A stretch of 64,000 nucleotides of DNA from a virus, in the IMG/VR virus record IMGVR_UViG_3300042934_000980, positions 156,496-220,495 of that record; one strand, written 5' to 3'. Below the pieces are notes generated by a model that made no database searches, was not told the origin of the DNA, and saw nothing but the letters and a program-made list of their open reading frames with translations. The translations under genes were made by a program, and so were the position numbers. Of the stretch, positions 56,771 to 64,000 are shown piece after piece (position 1 is the first letter of the stretch; the number at the start of each line of letters is the position of its first letter).

Positions 56771-59700
56771 TTAGTTCAACAGCTCCGCACTGCGCACGAA
56801 GTAGAAATCACCTTCGTCTTGTGGGAAGCCTGCCGAGATAGGAATGATCCCACCTTCACGGGTGTAGCTGAGCAGGTACTCCCCGATCATGAACGGCTGG
56901 TGCCGGGTGATGGTCAAGATCTGCTTTTGGTTAGTGACCAAGGTGGCGCCTTTAAGCAGGGTGCCCGACTTACGCAGGGCAATGCTTGAGATGATCCACT
57001 GGGGGGTGTCGTCTTCAATGGTGGCGTACACGTAGAACGTTTTGTTCTGCGGGGCAGTGTCAATGTCCCGCAAATCAAAGGTGCCGCCTGGCAGGGTGTA
57101 CATCGTGCCGTTGAAGATGACCCGAATCCCTTCCTGGATAAACACCAGCCACCCGGTCTCAGGGTACACCGACCCCAGCATGTACTGCGCCGCGCCTTTC
57201 TTAAAGATCGACGCCCCACCGCCTGTGTAAAGGAACGGGTCGGGACCCACTTCGCTGATCAAGCCATTGGCCAAGGTGACCGTGTCGCTCAACCCCAATC
57301 GTGGAATCATCGCCGCCATTTCACCCCAACCACCCCAACGCCCACCAGTAGCCAAGTTGCCAAGCTGGTTGGTGGACAGGTTTAGGTCCATGATGAACCG
57401 CATGGGGTTGTTGCCCTCATCAGAGGTGGTGACGGTGTAACCGCCAATCCCGTAGATCTTCAGGTTGTTGCCGTCGCGGTAGATCGACAGGAAGGTCTTG
57501 GTCAGGTTGCCGTGGTACAGCTGCTGCCCGTAACCGTCCTGCTTGTTGCGGTTGGCACTGGCGTTGTACTGTGAGATGGCGTGCAGGAACGTGTAGTCCT
57601 TGATCCAGTACACCCCTGGGTGGTCAGCGTTGGGGGCTTCCACCACCGGCCGGGCCAAGATCATTTCCCCGCCAAACTTACCGTTGCCGTCGTTGACCCA
57701 GTTGACCATGATCAGCATCAGGTTCAGGTTGCGGAACATGTACCCAGCTTCGGCTCCCAACATGTAGACGGTGAAGGACCATTTGTTGGTACGCCCCTCG
57801 GCCGGCACAAAGGTGTAGAGCTTGTCAATCAACGCCTGTCGCATCCCGTAGAAGCTATCGGGGGTAAAGGTTGCTGTTTTGGCTAACTCATCAATGCTGC
57901 GTGTGTGCGTACGAGGCCAAGAGATCTTGACGTTGCCGCTGGCTGGGGCACGCATGGCTGCGTTAACGGGTAAGAACTCATTGGGGTACATGGAACTGTA
58001 CCCACCCACCGACAACGACAGGCTGCCCTGTTCCACCCCGGCGGCCGCCAGTTCTGCGGCAGACCCTGTGATGTTGATGTAGCCATCTTCATGGCGCAGG
58101 TTGGCCTTGTAGATGGTGGTCACCAACGGGCGGGAGTAGACGTTGCCCAAGGTCAGGTTGTTCACCCCTTCCCGGATAGCGTAATCCCCTGCTACCCGAC
58201 GGTAGTAAGCCTGACGCACCCCGGTCTCTTGGTCCAAAGCTTCAAACAGTTCACCTTCAGGGTCATACGCCACAGTAGCCGGCGACGTGCCATTCAGGGT
58301 GGCCGGTTTGATCTTGGGGACAATACGTTCTGCACGGGTGTAGCTGACCACATCCGTTGCCCAGCTGCGTTCCATCACCGCTGGCGCGGTATCAAGCCCT
58401 GCCATCTTGAGCACCACCAACTGGGTGGGGAACAAGATGCCGGCTTCCACCACACTGCTGCACACCAAATGCCCGCTGGGCAGCAGCACGGTGGCAGGGC
58501 AGGTGTAACTGACCATCAACGGATCAAGGACTGAGTACCTAGCCCGTTGGTTGCCCGCACCGGTGTCTTTGGAGTCCACGTTCTGTGCCGGAGACTTCAT
58601 GGTCATGGAGAACACCCCCGTAGCGGGGTTGACCTCGTACTGCACTTCCATAATGGTGGCAATGGTGTTGGTGTCAGGTAGCTCCCGGTATGCCAAGTGC
58701 CAGTACTGCATTTGGCGCAGGTAGCAGATCCCGTTACCGTTGGGCTTTTCCAATGAGACGTGGAGCACCCGACGGATCTGGGCAAAGGTGGTCAGCGGCA
58801 GGCTGGGGGTCCAAGGACCCACCCGAACTACCCGATCACCGGCGGCGTTCAGGGTAGGCTTGCACAACTGCATGTAGTCGGCGTTGCTGAACGACTCACC
58901 GTGCCAGTTCTGGTAGGTAAGTCGCATCTTCTCCCACGCAATGGGTACCCCGTTGCGCACATCAGCGGTCTTGCAGCGGAAGAACTGCTGACGGCTGACG
59001 TTACCCAACCCTTCGTACGCCAAGTAGCTTTGGATCAGCACGATGTATTCACCCATCAGGTGGATCGTTGCCAAATCATGCTGGGTCCAAGGACTGCCAA
59101 AGACGTTGATCACCGCGGTCATGTCACACTTGACAAAAGCGTGAGAGCCTGGGTCAAAGGTGCCGTTGGTCAAGGCCAGGTACCAGTTGTTGGTGTTGCG
59201 CTGCCCCACCAAGATCACTTGGTTACCGCTACCCCCCACAATGGCGTCCACTTCCACGCCCTGAGACTGCAAGGTCGGCGGGGCGTACTTGTAGTTGGTG
59301 TACTTCACCACACTGCCCGGTTTGTCGTAGTCGTTCACCGTGCTGAAGTACAATCCCTTGGTACGACCGTCCAAGTGGTTGGTCAACATCATCAACACAC
59401 CGCTGGGTTCCAAGCACAGGCCAGACACTTCGTTCACCTGCCCCATGCCCTCAAACGAGCCGCTGATGGTGGGTGGGATAAACGTCTCACCACCCAGTCG
59501 GCTCAACGGCACGATGCCTGAACGCATCACCCCACTGGTGTCCGGCTCCAAGCTCTTGGCAAGTTCCTGAACCCCTAGGGGGGTACTGAACACATCGCTG
59601 CGCGTACCGGCCAAGTCTTCGGCGGGGGTAGCTGTGGCGAAGTTATCCACGTTGCCCAAGTCCACGTCAAACTTGGTCATGCCGTGGGGGTTGTAGTAGT

Positions 59701-60328
59701 TCCCGTCGTGCGCCTTCATCTTGGCTAGCACTTGGTCTTTGACCGGCTTGAGCAAGCTGTAAGCCCGGTCTACTGCGCTGGTGGCGTCGTCATTGAGCCC
59801 GGTGTCTTTGTTGTGCTGAGCGGTGGCCAGCAGTTTAAAGAACCAAGTCAGCTCGTACCAATCGGTGATCTCTTCTTTGGCGTTGTGCAGGTGGGAGGAA
59901 GGTGGCAAGGTCGCCGGGACTTTAAACACCTTGCTCCATGGGATGGGGCGGTTACCGCTGCGAATAGCGTCGAGCCATTCTTGCAGGTTGTTGCGTGGAA
60001 CAAAGTACGCCCCGATCGATTGGTAGTCGATGGAGACGGTTTTGTTGTTTTTCAAGATCTCGTCTGACAGCCGAATAAAGCTGCAGATCGAACGACCGGA
60101 GACGAGGCAGAGGGGTGGGAATTCACCCTCAAAGAAGTAGTCCCGGCCCAGCTTCATTTCCGCACCGCTCTGGTCGTAGACCGTGGTCAGTGCAGCTTCT
60201 GCGAAGAAGGGGGATCCGTTGGGGATGATCCACTCACACGTCTTGTCGACGGGAATGCGTTCACCCGGAATTGAGTTAACCGGGTTGGTGCCATGAATGT
60301 CAAACTGTACCAGCCTGATCGGTTCCAT
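56771..60328 (-). CDS. Giant virion/tail protein B (1185 aa)
   Basis: The ATG at 60328 (MEPIRLVQFDIHGTN) follows AAGG; the upstream extension is rejected. Residues 1-110 share a layout with protein C (TN.xNxI...P..PFFxEx..LTT). The body is beta-rich and repetitive. The C-terminus has the shared module: LPGGTFDLRDIDTAPQNKTF, FMIGEYLLSYTREG, AGFPQDEGDFYFVRSAELLN in pattern. Length is within one residue of protein C, so they arose by duplication. Tail fibre or baseplate-rim role inferred. Confidence 0.88.
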   Translation of the reverse strand: MEPIRLVQFDIHGTNPVNSIPGERIPVDKTCEWIIPNGSPFFAEAALTTVYDQSGAEMKLGRDYFFEGEFPPLCLVSGRSICSFIRLSDEILKNNKTVSIDYQSIGAYFVPRNNLQEWLDAIRSGNRPIPWSKVFKVPATLPPSSHLHNAKEEITDWYELTWFFKLLATAQHNKDTGLNDDATSAVDRAYSLLKPVKDQVLAKMKAHDGNYYNPHGMTKFDVDLGNVDNFATATPAEDLAGTRSDVFSTPLGVQELAKSLEPDTSGVMRSGIVPLSRLGGETFIPPTISGSFEGMGQVNEVSGLCLEPSGVLMMLTNHLDGRTKGLYFSTVNDYDKPGSVVKYTNYKYAPPTLQSQGVEVDAIVGGSGNQVILVGQRNTNNWYLALTNGTFDPGSHAFVKCDMTAVINVFGSPWTQHDLATIHLMGEYIVLIQSYLAYEGLGNVSRQQFFRCKTADVRNGVPIAWEKMRLTYQNWHGESFSNADYMQLCKPTLNAAGDRVVRVGPWTPSLPLTTFAQIRRVLHVSLEKPNGNGICYLRQMQYWHLAYRELPDTNTIATIMEVQYEVNPATGVFSMTMKSPAQNVDSKDTGAGNQRARYSVLDPLMVSYTCPATVLLPSGHLVCSSVVEAGILFPTQLVVLKMAGLDTAPAVMERSWATDVVSYTRAERIVPKIKPATLNGTSPATVAYDPEGELFEALDQETGVRQAYYRRVAGDYAIREGVNNLTLGNVYSRPLVTTIYKANLRHEDGYINITGSAAELAAAGVEQGSLSLSVGGYSSMYPNEFLPVNAAMRAPASGNVKISWPRTHTRSIDELAKTATFTPDSFYGMRQALIDKLYTFVPAEGRTNKWSFTVYMLGAEAGYMFRNLNLMLIMVNWVNDGNGKFGGEMILARPVVEAPNADHPGVYWIKDYTFLHAISQYNASANRNKQDGYGQQLYHGNLTKTFLSIYRDGNNLKIYGIGGYTVTTSDEGNNPMRFIMDLNLSTNQLGNLATGGRWGGWGEMAAMIPRLGLSDTVTLANGLISEVGPDPFLYTGGGASIFKKGAAQYMLGSVYPETGWLVFIQEGIRVIFNGTMYTLPGGTFDLRDIDTAPQNKTFYVYATIEDDTPQWIISSIALRKSGTLLKGATLVTNQKQILTITRHQPFMIGEYLLSYTREGGIIPISAGFPQDEGDFYFVRSAELLN

Positions 60329-60351
60329 TGTGTTAACCTTATAAAGAAAAG

Positions 60352-60388
60352 AAGGGGAAGTGGGAGGGTTGCCCCTCCTACTCCCTTT
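60352..60388 (-). other. Intercistronic hairpin / attenuator
   Basis: AAGGGGAAGTGGGAGGG pairs imperfectly with CCCCTCCTACTCCCTTT, followed on the minus strand by CTTCTTTTCTTTATAA. It is between giant proteins C and B and could give partial termination. Confidence 0.5.
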
Positions 60389-60398
60389 ACCCTTGGAT

Positions 60399-63300
60399 TT
60401 AAGGAAGCAGCTCCCTTGAATAGATCCAAGGGATTTGACCTTCCTCTGCCACCAAACCAGACGAGGCTGGGATGGAGTTACCGCGCTTGACTTCCGAGAT
60501 CCGGTGGCCATCCAAGGCCAGCACGTTAAAGCGATCCACCGAGACGATTTGGGTGGCGTTGGTCACGGCCGTGGCAACCCACAACTGATAATCCGACTCC
60601 AACCGTTTCTGGGTGGTGACCTCGTACACCGCCTTGCCGTCGCGCAGCACCGCGTACACGTAGAACGTCTTGTTGCCCGGGGCGCTGTCAATGTCTCGCA
60701 AGTCCACCAAGCCGTTCGGGATGGTAAACGTCTTGCCACGAAACACTGCCTGGATTGCGGTTTGGAAGAAAATCACCCAACCCACTTCCGGGTACACCGA
60801 GGCCAGTAGCACGTTATGGCCACTGCCGGCCTTGCGGGCGATGATTCCCGCGCCACCCGTTGATTCCTCGTAAGCGTAGGTTTGGGTGATGCCGTTATCC
60901 GGGGTGACCGCGTACGGCGGGACGTTAACCTGGGTGGAGCGCCACTCTGCCGTTGTCCACCGCTGGGTGTTGCGGTTGTCGTAGCGCAGGGAGATTCCCA
61001 TCCCCACCACGTTACTGTAGGCCCCCGATTGCACTGCTGGATCAAACCAGATATCCAAAGCGTTGCCGTTGAGGTAGTAATAACAGTGTTGGGCGCCTCG
61101 GTTATACCGCACGTCAGGACCTTCACTGTTACCGGTTACCCACCCATCTGCCCACCCGTTGTTCAGTTGACCCGAAGCTGAACCCTCAAAGAGGAAGTGC
61201 GTCTTATCCAGCACCGTGAACCCTGTGACCACCGACCGGGCGCCTTGCGCGCTGTAGGTTGGAGTAATGGTCAGGGTGGTTTGGCGTCTGGAGAAGTTTG
61301 CCCGTTCTGCGTAAGTGATCATCACCACCACAGGGAGCCAACCAAACCTGTTGGTCAACTGCCCATTAGGGTCGCAGATGGTCACCCAGACCTTGGCACT
61401 GCTCTGCATGGAGGCAAGGTTTTCCACCTGCTGCTTGAGCTGGTTAACAATCGTTGCCGGGTACAGGATCTCATGCCCTGGAACCAACGTTGCCGCACCA
61501 TCTGCATCCAAGCGGAAGGTGTGGGTGTCAATCAGCAGGACGTCGTCCAAGCCTACCGCCGGGGTCCAAGCGTCACCCATGGTGTTGCGGTCCGCGTAAC
61601 GCCGTTGCGGGGCCATGCACCATGAAGAGAGGGCTGTCTCGATCCCGTATGCATCCAGCTGGGCAGACGGCACCGACACTGTAGCCCCGCCCAAGTGAGT
61701 GGGTGCCTTGAGCAGACGAATGTCGTTGGTCAACCGGCGACTCCACAAGTCACTGATAAACAGGTTGCTGACGTTGCTTTGGGCTGCGTACTTACCGGTG
61801 ATGTTGCGCAGGTAAAACCCGAGGGCGTCAGAGTTGTCACCCCGGTTGCTGAGAAACACTTCAGCCGTTGGGAACGTCATCGGTGGGCGTGGAGCCACGT
61901 TGTTGGCTGTCGGCGGTACCACGCCTTCGTACGGGGCAACAGACACCTCGTACCCGGTGTTTTGCCAGACCCGGGTGAAGAAGTCATACTTGTTGATGAC
62001 CCCTGCAGGTTTGAGGATCTTGGTGTACCACGGGAACCCACCCGTCTTAAGGCAGCCTGAAGACAAGCAGCGCATGTCATCCAAGCACACCAACCCCACT
62101 TTGGCATCGCCAGTCACCAAAATGTCCCACGGCCCCGTCAGGTAGTTGTTACGCGGGTATTGATCGGCCCAGTTGATCGTGGGAAGCGTTGTCTGGGAGA
62201 TCTTGGTCATGACGTTGGTGTCAGGGTTGAACTCGTAGCACACCTCCAAGAACGCGTAGGTGTACTTGCCGCTTGCCACATCGCCACAGTAGTAGTAGCT
62301 CAGGAATTTCAGGGCAAAGAACCCAGGCTTGTTGGGGTTGGGGGTAGCCAAGGTGCACTGACTGTAGTTAATCCGGGCGTGCTGGTCTTCGTAAGGCTCG
62401 AAGTTAAACAGCAACTTTTTCGTCATCCCCGCACTGCCGCCTGGGAGCATGACACGAGTCCCCCAGCGCCAGACGTTGGTATTGTTCCAGGAATTGTTGT
62501 CAAGGTCAGTAAAGCTTAACGACACCGGTTGGGGTGTCATCTTGACCAGGTTCTTGATCCCTGAGAAACTCACCCGAAACACATGGCGGTACGTCAGGCT
62601 GTAAAACACCTCTTCGCTGGTGTCGGTGGGGTTAGGCCGCGAATGGGCAAAGAAGATGTACACCCAGTCCCCGATCTTGGCAATGCTGCAGGTGTAGAGC
62701 CAGTCGGACATCTTGCGTGTTTGCCAGTCGCTGTAGACCGCTTGGAGCAGCGGGTTCAAGTCGATCTGAGAATACACGTGCTTGGCCGGGTTCATGGTCC
62801 CGTTGGTGACCCCGATGTAAAACAGCTGTTTAGCGCTGTCTGCCACCAGCATCGCTTCGCCGTTACTGCCATTGACGACCATGTCAACGTTAGCCCCGTC
62901 CTGGATAAACTTCTGGTGGTTGTAGCGGTACGCCGAATACATCTGCTTTGGATTGTTGGTGGTGTAGTCTTTGAGCACCGAGAAGTACAGGCCATTGTTC
63001 CGCCCATCCAACCGGTTGCCCACGATCACCACCGAACCGTCATTTTCCAGCGCAAAGGCACAGGTTTCCGCTTTACTACCCAGCCCTTCAAACGACCCGT
63101 CAATCGACGGCGGGATGAAGTTGGTGTTACCAAACTGACTCATCGGCAACACACCGTTTTCCAAGTAGTCCCCTGGGGTGTACCCATAGGTCTCCACGAT
63201 CGACTTTAGGCCGCTGGGGGTCAGGTGCATGTCTTTGCGGGGCTGCAGGGCTTGGGCGGGGGTCGCGGTGGCAAAGTTATCCACCTTCTCCAGCAGCACT

Positions 63301-63959
63301 TGCGCGGCAGTCAGACCGTGAGCGTTGTAGGCGTTTTCATGGTTGCTCAGGTAGGAGCGCAACATGTCGCCAAACACTTGGGTGTAGTTCTTGATCAGGT
63401 TGTAGTAGTGCTCAACCCGCAACTGGATCCAGTCCCGCTGGTGGTTTTGTACGTAATCGATCAGGTGCCCGAAGAACTCGATCATGTCTTGGAAAGCCAC
63501 AATGTCGTACAAGATACTGTGGCTGTGCAAGGTGGGTGGGAAGACAGTGGGTTTACCCTGCAAGTATTCCCAGTAGACCGGGCGGTCGTCGTTCATGGCG
63601 TTGGCGATCAACTGGAGCAAGGCGTTGTCGATCACCGAAAACTCACCCGCGGTCTTGTAGTAGAACTTACCGGTGGTGATGTTGGGGTCCAGCAATTCGA
63701 TCATGCACGCCATAGGTGCGGCGGTAAGGTTACTCAACCGACCCATGTGCTGGAAGATTCTCCAGTGTTTACCAAAGATCAAAGGTTCGCCGGTGAGGGT
63801 GGTAAGCCTTAAGCTTTCTACAAAGAACGGTGCATGCCGTGGCACCACAACCCGGCTGAACAAACCGGCTTCGACCGAGAACGGTTCATTGTCGATTGCG
63901 TTCTCAAGGTTGGTGCCTTCGATGTCGGTTTTGTACTCTTTGACGATTGGGAATTGCAT
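60399..63959 (-). CDS. Giant virion/tail protein C (1186 aa)
   Basis: A paralogue of protein B over nearly its whole length. The N-terminus is MQFPIVKEYKTDIEGTN; shared central pattern includes NVDNFATATPA-like (VDNFATATPAQALQPRKDMH) and SFEGLGS. The C-terminal module is IPNGLVDLRDIDSAPGNKTF, then GNSIPASSGLVAEEG and SRELLP. GAGG precedes the ATG. A large virion protein, probably tail fibre or baseplate. Confidence 0.88.
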   Translation of the reverse strand: MQFPIVKEYKTDIEGTNLENAIDNEPFSVEAGLFSRVVVPRHAPFFVESLRLTTLTGEPLIFGKHWRIFQHMGRLSNLTAAPMACMIELLDPNITTGKFYYKTAGEFSVIDNALLQLIANAMNDDRPVYWEYLQGKPTVFPPTLHSHSILYDIVAFQDMIEFFGHLIDYVQNHQRDWIQLRVEHYYNLIKNYTQVFGDMLRSYLSNHENAYNAHGLTAAQVLLEKVDNFATATPAQALQPRKDMHLTPSGLKSIVETYGYTPGDYLENGVLPMSQFGNTNFIPPSIDGSFEGLGSKAETCAFALENDGSVVIVGNRLDGRNNGLYFSVLKDYTTNNPKQMYSAYRYNHQKFIQDGANVDMVVNGSNGEAMLVADSAKQLFYIGVTNGTMNPAKHVYSQIDLNPLLQAVYSDWQTRKMSDWLYTCSIAKIGDWVYIFFAHSRPNPTDTSEEVFYSLTYRHVFRVSFSGIKNLVKMTPQPVSLSFTDLDNNSWNNTNVWRWGTRVMLPGGSAGMTKKLLFNFEPYEDQHARINYSQCTLATPNPNKPGFFALKFLSYYYCGDVASGKYTYAFLEVCYEFNPDTNVMTKISQTTLPTINWADQYPRNNYLTGPWDILVTGDAKVGLVCLDDMRCLSSGCLKTGGFPWYTKILKPAGVINKYDFFTRVWQNTGYEVSVAPYEGVVPPTANNVAPRPPMTFPTAEVFLSNRGDNSDALGFYLRNITGKYAAQSNVSNLFISDLWSRRLTNDIRLLKAPTHLGGATVSVPSAQLDAYGIETALSSWCMAPQRRYADRNTMGDAWTPAVGLDDVLLIDTHTFRLDADGAATLVPGHEILYPATIVNQLKQQVENLASMQSSAKVWVTICDPNGQLTNRFGWLPVVVMITYAERANFSRRQTTLTITPTYSAQGARSVVTGFTVLDKTHFLFEGSASGQLNNGWADGWVTGNSEGPDVRYNRGAQHCYYYLNGNALDIWFDPAVQSGAYSNVVGMGISLRYDNRNTQRWTTAEWRSTQVNVPPYAVTPDNGITQTYAYEESTGGAGIIARKAGSGHNVLLASVYPEVGWVIFFQTAIQAVFRGKTFTIPNGLVDLRDIDSAPGNKTFYVYAVLRDGKAVYEVTTQKRLESDYQLWVATAVTNATQIVSVDRFNVLALDGHRISEVKRGNSIPASSGLVAEEGQIPWIYSRELLP

Positions 63960-63970
63960 AACCCGACCTC

Positions 63971-64000
63971 TTAGTTAATGTTGAGCGTACCGGCGGCTTG
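63971..64000 (-). CDS. Partial gene at right edge (C-terminus only)
   Basis: The minus strand reads in frame QAAGTLNIN and stops (TAA at 63971-63973), 11 bp before the GAGG of giant protein C. This looks like the end of an upstream structural gene of the same operon. Only nine residues are visible. Confidence 0.5.
   Translation of the reverse strand, partial: QAAGTLNIN

Noticed and set aside
1-64000. tRNA genes, insertion sequences, homing endonucleases, inteins
   Set aside because: No cloverleaf with a CCA-type end, no transposase DDE or HNH/GIY-YIG motif, and no split enzymes were noticed. A tRNAscan run would settle the tRNA point.

Overview
The window is part of a large (jumbo) tailed-bacteriophage genome. 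The gene set points to a phiKZ-related myovirus of the EL/OBP type, most likely infecting Pseudomonas. It includes a phage GroEL-type chaperonin, an NAD-dependent DNA ligase, RNase H, an SbcC/Rad50-like ATPase, a central tail spike and several giant paralogous tail/virion proteins. Many small membrane or exported proteins and unknown genes are packed in overlapping (ATGA/TAATG) operons. Seven copies of a promoter-like element that reads TATATTAC or close to it on the minus strand, with a conserved ACC-flank, resemble the phiKZ early-promoter core. Host and genus are inference. No rRNA, tRNA, CRISPR, transposase or homing endonuclease was seen.

Layout. (1) 1-5.8 kb, minus strand: small unknown genes, an HD-domain protein and a proline-hinged protein. 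(2) 5.9-14.2 kb, plus strand: a tail-fibre module. It holds a virion-type protein with two paralogues elsewhere, a 989-aa collagen-repeat fibre, a DUF4376-like candidate fibre chaperone, a LamG-like protein, a DUF1353 protein and three shorter fibre proteins. (3) 14.2-22.1 kb, minus: unknown genes, a membrane protein carrying fibre-like repeats, and two paralogues of the 5.9-kb gene. (4) 22.1-26.1 kb, minus: a candidate proteostasis island with a GroEL-like chaperonin, a proteasome-beta/HslV-like Ntn hydrolase and two paralogous zinc-ribbon-like proteins. (5) 26.1-37.7 kb, minus: exported and membrane proteins, a GNAT acetyltransferase, a tandem-domain virion-like protein, a 651-aa unknown, and a family of small paralogues with an EPSxF...W..W[YF] N-terminal motif.

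(6) 37.8-50.3 kb, minus: an early 524-aa protein with a glycine-zipper C-terminus, and a 2H phosphoesterase (resembling anti-CBASS Acb1-type enzymes) next to a DHH/DHHA1 phosphodiesterase. Then RNase H, two beta-helix-like paralogues, NAD-dependent DNA ligase, and a pair of nucleotidyltransferase-like paralogues, one with a degenerate active site. (7) 50.3-52.7 kb, minus: the SbcC/Rad50-like ATPase, divergent from (8) the plus-strand central spike at 52.8-53.8 kb. (9) 53.8-64 kb, minus: three giant virion/tail proteins (956, 1185 and 1186 aa) sharing a C-terminal module, and the last codons of a further gene at the right edge.

Transcription is organised as terminator-promoter pairs: a strong GC hairpin ends one unit, and the TATATTAC element starts the next within about 20-150 bp. 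GroEL and the glycine-zipper gene are each single units with their own promoter and terminator. Start codons were chosen from Shine-Dalgarno position and gene overlap, and many differ from the longest possible reading frame.
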